Assembly (NCBI RefSeq): GCF_032118995.1
Contig: NC_092669.1
Coordinates: 10,650,335-10,714,334, forward strand
Reading direction: 5' to 3'
DNA length: 64,000 bases
From: Asterias amurensis
Lineage: Eukaryota; Echinodermata; Asteroidea; Forcipulatida; Asteriidae
Position numbers and translations under genes: made by a program. Of the stretch, positions 54,401 through 64,000 are shown piece after piece. The notes beneath the pieces are model-generated. The model made no database searches. It was not told the origin of the DNA and saw nothing but the letters and a program-made list of their open reading frames with translations. Position 1 is the first letter of the stretch, and each line of letters starts with the position of its first letter.

Positions 54401-57400
54401 TTTACGACACGCTAGGATTAATCCTATCTCGAGATCGGACGAGTAACTCGTTCTAACTTAGGATGGGTTCAATGGCGTCCTATATAACGTCTATAGCTAC
54501 AGAACTAACTCGTCTTAAAAACCCTTTAACCCTGCATTCCACGCTAAGCAGACAAAATACTATCTGTTAAGCAGGCCATGAAAAACATGGCACACTAATA
54601 CACTGTGTACACACTGTACACCCAACACAGGGGATTCACTGTTGCATAAATGGGCGTTAAGCATCCCCACCACCTTTGAGGTGGGGGGGGGGGGGGGGTT
54701 GGAAGGAGGATGGCAAGTAAAAAGATCTTGTTACTCAAAGCCCATTACTTTACTAAACACATTTATGCCCGACTCAAAAAGAGGATAAACACAATTGACC
54801 TTTCTCTAAAAAGAGGATAAACACAATTGACCTTTCTCTTCAGACACTCCATTCAAAAAGTCAAACAAAATCCCCCCAGTCCCCCCCCCCCCCATCCCAA
54901 CCCACCCCTGACCACCATAGTAAACAACTCTTTGGAAGCTTTGGTGAAGCTTGCCAGCTGGCACAGTCAAGTCTGTACTACTTGTTGACAGACAAGCTTG
55001 TTGCCTGCCATTTTCAATTTTTCCAGCAGTACATGTCTATGGACGTAGAAGATAAACCTGATAAGCTAGGCCACTCAAATTCTCCATTATGTTTATCAAA
55101 CGTATAATGGAGGAAGTCATGAAAGGAAGGCTTTCTACTCCATTCACGAGAGGAGTAATTAACAAAAACGCTAATTGTGCCACAAAAAAACATGGCTAAC
55201 TCACTTAAGACAGGGTTAAGATAAATCCAAATAGAAAGAAGAGCTCGTCCTAAAACAAAGGATGGGTTCAATGCGTCATTTTGTAACGTCTATAGTTACG
55301 AAACTTAGCTCGTGTATTATTTCTTCAAACTGTGGCTATCTGATTTTGACTTGCATTGATGGCTTTCCGTAGTTTTTCGACCCCGGTTGAACAAATCTCG
55401 GGCTGTGACGTAACAATATAGGAAGGTCTAAATATTAAATATTATAACACCCCTTGCAAGTATTCTGCCTGCTCATTGGTTTAGAGCGCGTCACATGACA
55501 TGTCTTAGAATGCTAGACGACGGCCGTGTGATAGTGCGTCGGTTTGCCATGCGCTAGTCCGAAGACTAGCACACGGCGTGCAGTACCCAGACGTCCGTTG
55601 CGTGTACGAGGATGATAAATTAATATTCTGTAACCATTTCGGATTGCACGACACTACATGCAGCACAGTAAAAGTGTTTGCAATCTGTATTCGCGTCGTC
55701 CGTAGATTGTAGCATTCAGGTCTGTAGTTTAATAATAATAGTACAGTATTTAGAAATGTTTGGGTGTTTTAAAACAAATATTGACTGCTTTTACTCGTGC
55801 AATGGTTAAAAACTATGACTCCCTCGGTGATCCCCGTAGCGTTTTATTTTCCCTCGGCTTCGCCTCGGGAAAATATAACGCTCCCGGGGATCACCTCGGG
55901 AGTCATAGTTTTAACCATAGCACTCGAAGCAGTCAATATTTGTATACCACCAGTCAATTCTCTTCCTGTTTACCAAAGCATAGATCAAAGTTATGGTATC
56001 ACGGTGCATTGCTCAACAATTGACACTATTGCCTTGTACTAAAAATAGGCATTTCGTAATATAATTCCAGTCGACTCAGCTGTGCTTTGATACCACCTAA
56101 GTATTAATAGGCCCTTCACTCATAAACTTGCATATTAATGTACATCACCCACGCATGCGTGGTTTCGGAGGCCTACATAAAATAAAATAATGTTTGCCGT
56201 ACAGCATAACGTTGTTTTAATTTTTAGATTTAAAACAATTACATCCCGCGATTGGTTGTATTGTTTCCAACAAAGTCATCAGTAAAGATAATTGTTTGAC
56301 ATTGTTTTACAATACAAAAAAATACAATACAAACAAATATTTGCAAACCGCTATTTCATTTAGATCACAGTGGTTGATAAGCATCTCAAGAAGGAAAAAT
56401 CATGAAATTGTTATGAAAGGGAAAGCAAATGAGCACGGCACAACAACTGAAGAGGCATTATCGAGTGAAAGGGTGGGATTTGGGGCATTTCTTGAACAAC
56501 ATGTTGTATTTGTTTTTACCTTGCATTTAAGGCTTCCTGTAGTTTTCAATCCTCGTTTTTGATTATAAACGATGACGTCATGCATAAGTACTATAACAAA
56601 AGTTTTAAATTATTAGCACCCCTTTGTAAGACGTCAAAAGCCCACAAACAACGCCTTCACTAAGACGAATAAAGACCCATCATTGGTTGAGAGTTGCACA
56701 CGGTGCGTACATACTAGCACGTTTCCATTGCGCATGCCCGTAATTTATCTCTGATATTATTAAATATAAAAAAATCATATAATAGAGAACAATTGACCTT
56801 ATTCGTTGACGTCATTACAGCCGCCATATTGGAGGTAAACCGATGATCAAAAAAGAAAAACTCACAGGTTTGTACGTGCGACGCACTGGACAGGCCAAAG
56901 TCCGTTTTCACCCTCAAAAGAGGGCGCCCTTCTTATAATTAGGTAAGCCTGAACCACAAATGGATCAACCTGAACCCACAACAGGTCAGCCTGACCGATA
57001 AATGGATGAGCCTGACCAGAAACAGATCAGCCTGACCCAGAAAAGTTGACCCAGAAATGGGTCAACCTGACCCGTGAAGGATCCGCTTGACCAGAAATAG
57101 GTCAGGCTGGCCAAGAAATAGATCAGCCTGACCAGTAATAGGTCACACAGACCCGGAAATGGATCACCCTGACCCGTAAATGGATCAGGCTGACCCAAAT
57201 CGGGTCAGCCTGACCCATATGTAGGTCAGCCTGGCCCAAACAAGAGCCAGCAGGCCACTGGGACCCAAAATCTGGGTCATACTTGACCTGTGACATTTCT
57301 AGATTGATCTATCAAACGTCGATCTACAATCTTTAATGGAAGTGCTATAGTGCCGTGTTACTACTCAGCAAGAAACATTTTCCAAACCCAATTCTCGAGC

Positions 57401-57833
57401 TCCATTCCAAATATCGAGTGGATTCAAACACTTCGGAACTCCAAATACACATTGTTTTTACGTTTGAATGGAAAACTCTTGCACCCTCGAACCTATCGCT
57501 CGAGTTCGGGCTACATTGGCCAATAGGCTTGTGTGGAGAATAATGCATAATACGTACCTCAATCCCGTCTAAACACTGGGTACATTTTATACACAACTTA
57601 TGGGTTTCCTTTGCGACTTTTCGGCCGTCATTCAGAACGAACTCCCCTTGCCTTGCCTTGTGTAAATAGTACTTCTCCGGACACTCCCGGTGTGGCTGGA
57701 GCACTATTTCAAAGGTGCTGTTGTCTCCATCCACCACGAACGTTGTGCTCAAGCTGGAAAAAGAGAGCTGAACGGCTGCACATATGAGAGTGAAAAGTAA
57801 ACTGTGACTCATTTTAGAGACCGTGTGGTCCAT
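45443..57833 (-). CDS. TNF-receptor-like membrane protein with giant repetitive cytoplasmic tail, 1742 aa, 4 exons
   Basis: Exons in transcript order: 57833-57558, 53604-53325, 51356-51090 and 49848-45443 (stop included). All phases match; 5226 coding nt plus stop. Residues 1-27 are a signal peptide (a second Met at 8 is an equally good start). Residues 51-123 hold nine Cys (51, 81, 84, 87, 97, 105, 109, 123 and neighbours) in the CxxCxxC...GxxV...C...C pattern of TNFR cysteine-rich domains. A Ser/Thr/acidic stalk follows, then one transmembrane segment at about 241-262 and a basic stop-transfer stretch (RKCRPG). The tail, about 263-1742, has acidic Asn/Asp/Glu repeats (about 325-525), a duplicated segment of about 110 residues (about 660-925), eleven 35-residue repeats (about 1000-1375; key pieces KTEIKIIED and PSVENVSSIKS) and a C-terminal series of R-x2-3-S-x-P motifs. 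No death domain is visible. Candidate TRAF-binding motifs need a scan. A receptor role is inferred from the architecture; the ligand is unknown. Confidence 0.8.
49905..50510 (-). mobile_element. Copy 1 of the hammerhead-bearing element, interrupted
   Basis: Contains GAAGCTTTGCATGGTGTG, GAGTGGTTGCTCTGAAAAGG and CTCGACGTTTCGAACAGTAT up to about 50112. The remaining half (TATACTCTGCTCGTTTACAG) resumes at about 50473. About 360 bp is inserted between, with TATA at both edges. The ribozyme core word is mutated here. It lies in the last intron of the TNFR-like gene. Confidence 0.6.
50555..50920 (-). mobile_element. SINE S2, near full length
   Basis: On the minus strand: a tRNA-Leu-like head, B box GGGTTCGAATCCC, body CACAAGTGTCCCTGAGCAAG and a tail with an AATGCGCTATTTATG-like end. 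Same order as 16845-17530. Confidence 0.75.
51425..51680. mobile_element. SINE S1, head-to-head pair
   Basis: A minus copy (about 51425-51550) and a plus copy (about 51555-51675) share TGGGTAAAAACCAAAATTAA and CTCGGGAAAGTAC in opposite sense, meeting at a B-box word. Confidence 0.8.
51753..51799 (-). ncRNA. Hammerhead ribozyme-like motif
   Basis: Reading the minus strand: helix I strand GTCTC (51798-51794), core CTGAAGA (51793-51787), helix II with loop AGTATA, core GAAA (51767-51764), C-G, then GTC and the second helix I strand GAGAC (51759-51755). Helix I pairs perfectly (5 bp); helix II pairs 5 of 6. Helix III is almost absent, with palindromic ACGT, as in the short hammerheads of Penelope-like elements, which may work as dimers. 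Activity is not shown. Confidence 0.6.
51893..51932 (+). ncRNA. Hammerhead ribozyme-like motif, diverged
   Basis: CTGAAGA (51893-51899), helix II GAGCAG/CTGTTC (6 of 6 with one wobble), GAAAC and a GTT cleavage site. The helix I partner is weak. Confidence 0.45.
52160..52395 (-). mobile_element. SINE S2 body joined to tRNA-like array 2
   Basis: CATGTAATGGTTACAGAGTG, AACACCGGGCAAACCCCTTC and CACACGGGACCCAAGGCTTT form the S2 body, followed by GGACACAGGTGTCAAGACTG and the first tRNA-like unit of the array. Confidence 0.75.
52395..53270 (-). repeat. Tandem array 2 of 91-bp tRNA-Leu(CAA)-like units
   Basis: About ten units with the same A box, CAA anticodon arm and B box as array 1, sense on the minus strand. 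It ends 55 bp below exon 2 of the TNFR-like gene, in intron 2. The head of an S2 SINE seems to be the founding unit. Confidence 0.9.
53888..54016. mobile_element. MITE with GGCCGTGTCCGAAAC ends
   Basis: GGCCGTGTCCGAAACAACGA at the left, TCGCCGTTTCGGACACGGTC at the right; arms continue with GCTACAGCTACG / CGTAGCTGTAG. About 129 bp. Confidence 0.8.
54030..54175 (+). repeat. Dispersed repeat G
   Basis: AAGGCACCCTTTGAGGAAAT and GGGCACCAAGGCATTGACC. Confidence 0.65.
54400..55310. repeat. Pieces related to the 27178 MITE, C- and G-runs between
   Basis: CGACACGCTAGGATTAATCC and GGATGGGTTCAATGGCGTCC at 54408-54490, with a similar GGATGGGTTCAATGCGTCA at 55261. A G-run (54680) and a C-run (54880) lie between. 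No exon supported; intron 1 of the TNFR-like gene. Confidence 0.5.
55775..55945. mobile_element. Palindromic MITE
   Basis: TATTGACTGCTTTTACTCGT and ACTATGACTCCCTCGGTGAT return inverted on the right; the loop is near CCTCGGCTTCGCCTCGGG. Arms about 75 bp. Confidence 0.8.
56945..57245. repeat. Minisatellite of AGCCTGACCCAGAAATGGATC type
   Basis: About 14 units of 20-24 bp built from CAGCCTGACC and AAATGGATCA words. The period varies. Confidence 0.85.
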
Positions 57834-57839
57834 AGTGTT

Positions 57840-59600
57840 GAATAAACATTGGTAGTTTGTAGTTCACTTTGGTCTCTGTTTTAGTCTCCTTTGGCTTGAA
57901 ATGACGAGAAACTCGCTTGTATATAGTAGGACAAAGTACACTATGGACTATAGGCCCTACAGATAGCTTTGTTTCGGGAATGGCGGTTTTTTTTCCCCGG
58001 GTTATTCCCCTTCCAACGCAATAAAACATAACTGTCGTAAACAACAGTATTAAAAAATGGCGGTGGGCAATCTCTATAGGTCATTATTATTATAACAACC
58101 TCGTGTTCCAAGTTGCGTTTCACAAGCATCTATTTGGCTGTATGCGCAATCGGTTTGCACAGAGAACACTTTCATTGAGATGCAGGTTTGCAGGGTCGGG
58201 GTCAGGAGGCACTATTAAACGCACAGCTGGAAAGATAATGATGGATAGCATTGGGTTTTTCCATTACGAGCGGTAAAACTATACTCCGCTGTTTCTTCAT
58301 CTCTGTTTTTATACCCAAGCATGGAAGAAGAAAATACTCGTGGTCCAAGTCTCTCGTCAGTGTATAAAACATAATACTTCATTGCCTTAATCATCAAATA
58401 TCATTCTAGCAGCTTTTTCATCAGTGACTGGCATAATATGACACAAAAAGATCCTGATAATCATCGTTGCCATGTATTAGACCTAAAGTTCACCTGTCCA
58501 ATTTGTATTATTGTTTATCTTCTATAGTTAAAGACCAGTATCTTCGCTTGGTACTGGTGCATCCCCAACATACAATTTGCCAACATGTATACAATAACAA
58601 GTCTGTGAAAATTTGGTCATCGAAAATTTGGTCATCGAAAATTTGCATGAAAGTTATTAAAGAGTAAATACCCTTGTTGCAGAATATGTCTGCTTTCAGA
58701 TGCCTATGATGAGAGCTTCAAATTTTGGGGTGAAAAACTATCTCTTTATACAGGGCTATTATCCCTTCATCAGGGGTGTTGCGTTTGTAACAATGTGTTA
58801 AAGTATATCAACAGCTCTCCAGCTCTTTGCCAAGTTGAACTTATACTGTCATAAATTGATTGAAGTAACAACACTATTAAGACCCCCCATTTAGAAAGAA
58901 ACGTAGATATATTTTTTTTCTTGAGATCCACGATGTATACTTCATCAAACTGGGTAGTAGAAATTCAACTTAAGAATTGTTAAAGTGTAGTCTTGAATGC
59001 TTTTATATAAAATTGAATGCATGTAAGAGCTTTACAAAAAAACTGTTTTTATATTTGCTGAAACTGGCCGGGAAAACCCATATTATAATGATTATATTGG
59101 TCCCCGGGACAATGAATCCAAAGGTTGTCAGCGATATCATTGTCTGGCAACATTTGTTCATACCTGGATGGGGTGGCAACAAAAACTTGGCATGCTGCCG
59201 AAATAAAAAAATAAAAACATGCAAATCTATGGAATATAGACTCATGTAAACACAGGTAAACGGAATTTTTTATTTTTCTGTTTGGCCTCGACCATGCATT
59301 GAATAATAATCAATACTAGCTTTAACTGTATGTTGAAAATAACTTGCCTAGCGCGCACACAAACTGTGTCACCAGTAAGCCAATCAAATTACGCACATTG
59401 CCTGACATTAATATCGCCCATAGAGCTATATATAGCTCACAAGTTGATTGGTTGGAAAAATTGCTTGTGATCACAATGGCCAATCAACGCCTTGGCATTT
59501 ATTTCATTCATAAAACCAGTCTATCACTATGCAGATACTAGGACTCTCCCACGCACAGAATACCAACAGTTTGTTGAACACGCTTGTATTTTCACAACTT
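57840..59600. other. Upstream of the TNFR-like gene; no further gene seen
   Basis: 57834-58100 is the likely promoter side. 58500-58850 holds diverged family A words (GTCTGTGAAAATTTGGTCAT, GCTTTCAGATGCC). The rest is AT-rich with no supported exon. Confidence 0.45.
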
Positions 59601-59605
59601 CGCAG

Positions 59606-59788
59606 GGAACTGGTTATGGTGACCAGAGTACGTTTATAATCTATTGCTCTATTTTTAACAGTGATTTGGTAAATTTCGACTCAAGAACAATTCTAGTTGC
59701 ACTCGGCAAGACTTTTCCTGAGGGACATGACCGTGTTGAAGTCCGTGCAGAATTCTGGACATACCTTTCGTCAATAAACATAGTAAAG
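59606..59788 (+). CDS. Possible internal exon, 61 aa, unrecognised
   Basis: An AG acceptor (TTCGCAG) and a GTAAGC donor bound a 183-nt open frame with both ends in phase 0. It reads GTGYGDQSTFIIYCSIFN and ends EFWTYLSSINIVK. Composition looks protein-like, but I do not recognise it and no partner exon was found before 64000. A retroelement inserted exactly at the donor (59798-60098), and a degenerate copy of the exon end lies near 60290. Confidence 0.3.
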
Positions 59789-59797
59789 GTAAGCTTA

Positions 59798-60098
59798 TAG
59801 AAGAGTTTGCGGTAACACCATGTAATAACAATCTCTAAATGAGTTGGGGTGGTTCTGAAAAGAACCGTTGGATTAACTCGACGTTTCGATCAGTATGCTT
59901 TGATCGTCTTCTGGAGATGCTCTGATCGTCTTCCAGCATTCTCCAGAAGACGATCAGAGCATACTGATCGAAACGTCGAGTTAATCCAACGGTTCTTTTC
60001 AGAACCACCCCAACTCATTTAGAGATTGTTATTACATGGTGTTACCGCAAACTCTTCTATTATCTTATCTCCACCATGCAAAGTTTCAAATCCTACTT
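59798..60098. mobile_element. Copy 3 of the hammerhead-bearing element, near-perfect palindrome
   Basis: AGAAGAGTTTGCGGTAACAC ... CGACGTTTCGATCAGTATGC returns inverted with hardly any change (arms about 120 bp), then runs to CTCCACCATGCAAAGTTTCA. The direct repeat TAAAGGTAAGCTT flanks it, a 13-bp target duplication as made by target-primed insertion. Core words read CAGAAGA instead of CTGAAGA, so the ribozyme is probably inactive. Confidence 0.75.
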
Positions 60099-60139
60099 AA
60101 AGGTAAGCTTTGCAATTTCAGCTTTGATTTTTATGCTGT

Positions 60140-60640
60140 GATTTTTTATTTTTTTTTTAAGTGGGAGTGGGGGCATTTTGAAAGCAATGGACACTAATTG
60201 GCAATTTAATACTCAAAATAATTTTTAGCATCAAAACTTACTTGAATCACGTTGTTGGAGACGCCGAAATCTAGCTGGTTGCAGTTGACAAAACTTTTAT
60301 CAATAAACTTAGTCAATGTAAGCTTTGCAAATAATTTATTAAGCTATTAAGCTTTGCAAATTTTACGCTGTTGTTATTTTTTTTTCTTATTGTTGGGCTG
60401 GGGTGGGGACATATAAAAGCACTGCACACTATTGACAATTTAAAACTCAAAATTATTAATTAATTTGTATTAGCACAAAAACTCACTTTGTAACGAGCAA
60501 TGGAGAGTTGTTGAAAGTATAATTCATTTTGACAAAACGGTTGTAACTGAGGTAACGTAGCTTTTAAGAAAGAAAATGTTTTTCCCTTGGAGTTTTGAAA
60601 CTGAGAAAAAACAATAAAACTGTATAGGACATTCAAAGAT
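60140..60640. repeat. Two diverged tandem copies, about 220 bp
   Basis: TTTTTTAAGTGGGAGTGGGG, CAATAAACTTAGTCAATGTA and AATTTAAAACTCAAAATTAT words recur once. The start resembles the end of the possible exon at 59606. Confidence 0.55.
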
Positions 60641-60650
60641 AACATCCAGT

Positions 60651-60800
60651 GTAATACGCCTCTCTTAATATTAATGCATGCCGTCATAATTCTTACCCAA
60701 AATGAGGCTATGGGCACTTGCAGTGGCTGCGACCATCGCCTCGTTTTGAGTTAGCATTGTGACGTACCTCATGCATAAATATTAAGAGAGGCGTATTAGC
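60651..60800. mobile_element. MITE with TAATACGCCTCTCTTAATA ends
   Basis: TAATACGCCTCTCTTAATAT at the left and AATATTAAGAGAGGCGTATT at the right; 150 bp. Confidence 0.85.
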
Positions 60801-61515
60801 CAACACTACAGGGGAAATGAGATAGAGCAATCTGCTTTTGTTTCATCTGCTACATTTTGAAGGAATTGGACAGGACAAGGAGCATCCTTTATAGTCGTGG
60901 CCCCACCCCAGTTCGGCATCCGGGCACCTTCACGTGACATCTTGCCACCACTCTAGCTGATTCTAGATCTACAAATACATACTCAAGATAGTCTGCTTCA
61001 GTTATGACTTAAGTGAATGATACTTTCAATATCGGAGTTGAGGTATTCCAAAATAGGGAACCAAGGGATACAATGTTGTTTTTTGAAAATGTGTTCTGTT
61101 AAATTTTGTAGATGCCATTATGATACTAGGAGGGGCTAGGCTCGGCGTGCATTATTTGGGTGAGAATTCTTAATTCAAATTCATGAACAGCCACAGTCGT
61201 GCTTTATCCATGACAACACAACCCTTTTAAGGAAAACAAGTTAACGAAAAGGACCAACAAAATACCTTTAATTTTGACTGCACACCTTGTGTTCGGACAA
61301 TCAAAATTCACACTTAAATACCCGCGCCACACGTGCGCCAGTCGTGCCGGTTATTATGCAGTTCTCACGATGTCATATTATCGGCATATTATGTTTTAGA
61401 ACTTGTAGTTCGTGATTTGTTTGATGTGTTGTACGTTTTAGCTTTGGCCAAGTTGACGTGTAAACTTGGAACACTTCGTTGTAGCCCAGACTATGACGTT
61501 CCCACTTAGGGGATT
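60801..61515. other. No gene seen
   Basis: Unique-looking non-coding sequence without recognisable repeats. Confidence 0.4.
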
Positions 61516-61524
61516 GGTCGTTAT

Positions 61525-62020
61525 TAAAGGAGTATACACCTTTCTGGTAATAAGACCAGTATTCTCACCAAAGTCTGTATGCATATGAATAAAATAACAA
61601 AATTAATCTTTAAAAAAAGGTCATCGCATTTGCACGAGAATAATTAAAGAAAACCAACCTTGCTGCACAACTTTGTGACAAAGTTTGTGTGCATTCAGAA
61701 AATAAAAGGCTTCAGGTCTGAGTGAGAAATTACCCCTATGGAAATTTGGACTCAATTGGTCATCGAAGTTGCAAGAAAGAAGAAACATGGTTGCACAAAT
61801 TTGTGTGCTTTCGGATGCCTACTAAAAGGCTCCAGGCCTGAAGTTGTTTAATATTTGAGCGAGAAATTACATTTTTCTCAAAAACTGCGTTACTTCAGAT
61901 GGAGCCGTTTCTCACAATGTTTTATACTATCAACCTCTCTCCATTGCTCATTGCCAAGTGGTAAGTTTTTATGCTAACAACACTTTGAGTAATTACCAGT
62001 AGTGTCCAGTGCCTTTAATA
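61525..62020. mobile_element. MITE family A relative, diverged
   Basis: TTAAAGGAGTATACACCTTT at the left, CCAGTAGTGTCCAGTGCCTT at the right, with inner GGAGCCGTTTCTCACAATGT. Confidence 0.6.
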
Positions 62021-62119
62021 ATATTGAATCGTATTCACTACAAAGGAAGAAACACTCCACACTCCCGGTATGGGATCCAAAGTTTGTTTGACTTCGCTCC
62101 CACTAAAGATTATGAACTG

Positions 62120-62345
62120 CCAACATTTTGGCGGGAAAAGCCGAGGTCACAAAGCTTCACCTGAGCCGCCCAATAGGAATTATGACTTGTTTGTGCAAAA
62201 GCAATATTCAAGTTTTTACTTGGTAGGTAAACAGTAGGCCTATATTTTTGGCGGGAAAGCTGAGGTCACAAAGCGTCATCTGAGCCGCCCAATAGGAATT
62301 ATGACTTGTTTGTGCAAAAGCAATATTCGTGAGCCTGTTGATTAT
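62120..62345 (+). repeat. Tandem duplication, about 118 bp unit
   Basis: GGCGGGAAAAGCCGAGGTCA and GCCGCCCAATAGGAATTATG occur twice (about 62131 and 62250). Confidence 0.8.
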
Positions 62346-62794
62346 GTTTTTACTTGGTATGTAAACAGTAGGCCTTTATTTTGCAACCGGTAAAGGTGAA
62401 TCCCCTAATTTTGAGTGGAAATTGCAAAATCTTCAATTTGGTTCCGGTGCATTGTTGTAGGCCTATTCGAGAGACCAAAGAATGTTGAAGATTAACAAGT
62501 GTTTTTTTATCCCACATAACGTAACAATAACTATAAGGAAATGGCGTGCTCCGATTCGTGACTTGATTTATAAACTGATTTCAGGGGTCTTTTTGCAAAG
62601 CTGAGATTTCAGATTATGCGGTAAGTTATTCCATGCCCGCCTGTGGGCACCATGAAACTATAAACGCTCTCCACTTTCGGTTCAATAGGGGTGGAACATT
62701 CAGTATACATGTATATAGCTGTTTCTTCGGTAACACTGTAATTCGTTGACCGGAACAAAAACATTGCTCAGATAACTTGTTGAAGGCTCTGGGG

Positions 62795-63105
62795 TGGATT
62801 TCACAAAGGTAGTCCTAACTTAGGACTATAGTCCTAGGCAATGCTAAGAGATAGGTCCAGTCCTAAGTTAGGATGGGTTACTGGTCCTAACTTATAGGGC
62901 CAGCCCTATCTCATAACATTGCCTAGGACTAGTCCTTAGTTAGGACTACCTTTGGACTAGTCCTAGGCAATGCTATATATAAGAGATAGGACCAGTCCTA
63001 AGTTAGGATGGGTTACTGGTCCTAACTTAGGACCAGTCCTATCTCTTAGCATTGCCTAGGACTAGTCCTAAGTTAGGCCACCTTTGTGAAATCCACCCCT
63101 GGACA
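62795..63105. mobile_element. MITE with a doubled palindromic core
   Basis: Ends GGGGTGGATTTCACAAAGG and CCTTTGTGAAATCCACCCCT. The core of CCTAACTTAGGAC and CCTAGGCAATGCTA is present twice in tandem. Confidence 0.85.
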
Positions 63106-63350
63106 CTATTGAAAGCTACTAAAAAAAATTAGCATAAAAACTTTCTTTGAACGAGCAATGGAGAGAGCTTCAGCTGAAACATTATTATCAATTGAAAGCA
63201 CACAACGTAATGCAACAAGGTGGTTTTTCTTTCATTATTCCCTTGCAACTTCGATCACAGGTTTGTTATTATGCATATCTTGGGATACACCAAATGAGAA
63301 TCCTTTACAATTACCAATATTAAGGTATACTCGCCCATGCCTTTAAATGC
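63106..63350. mobile_element. MITE family A fragment
   Basis: GGACACTATTGAAAGCTACT and GAACGAGCAATGGAGAG fit a diverged family A half. Confidence 0.45.
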
Positions 63351-64000
63351 GTGTTTTTCCTTTAGTCTTTCAAATAATACATGGATTTTCCTCCCACGTC
63401 TAAGAGCATCCATTCACATTCGAATGTTCAGGTAATTATTATTCCATTGGGGATTACAAGACATTGTTTGAAGAATGACTCGTACGTTGCCAAAGTGTTC
63501 CTGCATCATGCCCTGCAGTAGGATGCCTCCAAGCCTGGAGCAATGCTCCAAGTTGCCCGCAAAAGTTGCCTCTTGCGCAAGGCCATAGCATTCTGGCAAG
63601 CTTCCAATAGGAAGTTGTGTATGTGGAAAAAAGGGCACACACAACAAAAGCCGCACAGCAAGCCCTTAAAAAAGACGAGAGATACATACTTTTTTTTCCT
63701 GTGGCCAAACAAAGAGGAACAGAGTTGCGAAATACATTATGCGCAACAGGGGATTCCCCAAATACTCAATCACGTATGCGGGTTTAGATCCACAACCTCG
63801 TTCTCAACATTCAGCCTACCTCGACCCCTTATTATCGATGTGATTATTATAATGTAAAGGTCGTATACGAGTCTGCATAATAAGGTGAACATTACATTTT
63901 AGTTACAGGGGTGCTAGCTAGCTGCTGGTGAAGTTCGATTCAGTGGACCTTTAAAAAATCGTCAAATTGTAGTGTTGTGGAGTTGTATACTTTTAAGGTA
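63351..64000. other. No gene seen
   Basis: Contains several short open frames at 63414-63857 that overlap each other on both strands without splice support. Confidence 0.4.

Noticed and set aside
55014-55271. 85-codon minus-strand frame in intron 1 of the TNFR-like gene
   Set aside because: Overlaps a decayed MITE end and has no phase-compatible splice sites with the receptor exons.
63414-63857. Overlapping open frames near the right edge
   Set aside because: Three minus frames and one plus frame overlap the same bases, with no splice signals or family resemblance.

Overview
The window looks like animal nuclear DNA. Genes are split by GT-AG introns, intergenic and intronic space is full of short inverted-repeat elements, tRNA-derived SINEs and LINE ends, and coding exons are sparse. 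The mix of a TIR-HEPN protein, a divergent TNF-receptor-like protein and these repeats suggests a marine invertebrate deuterostome, probably an echinoderm (perhaps a sea star). That placement is inference, because no species marker is present.

Layout: (1) 1.6-8.3 kb, minus strand: an eight-exon gene for a 460-residue protein with a long hydrophilic N-terminal part and a hydrophobic, probably membrane-embedded C-terminal part; family not recognised. (2) 8.9-14.4 kb: no gene seen; a 1.4 kb inverted-repeat element carrying two minisatellites, then MITEs, a SINE and a local duplication. (3) 14.7-25.5 kb, plus strand: a complete nine-exon NADH-cytochrome b5 reductase (307 residues). (4) 25.5-31.7 kb: repeats and a duplicated LINE 3' end. 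(5) 31.7-37.6 kb, minus strand: a five-exon, 383-residue protein with an N-terminal TIR domain and a C-terminal HEPN-type segment. (6) 37.6-45.4 kb: piggyBac-like MITEs, a THAP-domain exon and two weak exons. (7) 45.4-57.8 kb, minus strand: a four-exon TNF-receptor-like membrane protein of 1742 residues whose cytoplasmic part (about 1480 residues) is built from several internal repeat types. (8) 57.8-64 kb: mostly repeats, with one possible plus-strand exon at 59.6 kb.

Exon joins for the 460-residue gene, the reductase, the TIR-HEPN gene and the TNFR-like gene were made by hand. In each, all splice phases agree and the total length is a whole number of codons.

The most notable items are the TIR-HEPN protein, which keeps a WxxxE glutamate and an RNxxxH motif; the TNFR-like receptor with its giant repetitive tail; hammerhead-ribozyme-like cores in a dispersed retroelement; and two 91-bp tandem arrays made of tRNA-Leu(CAA)-like units, each lying just downstream of the second exon of a gene and in that gene's sense. 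Three MITE families all use TTAA target sites, and a duplicated SINE gives an internal empty/filled site pair for one of them. The TIR-HEPN and TNFR-like genes are both plausible innate-immune components, but nothing in the sequence ties them to each other.
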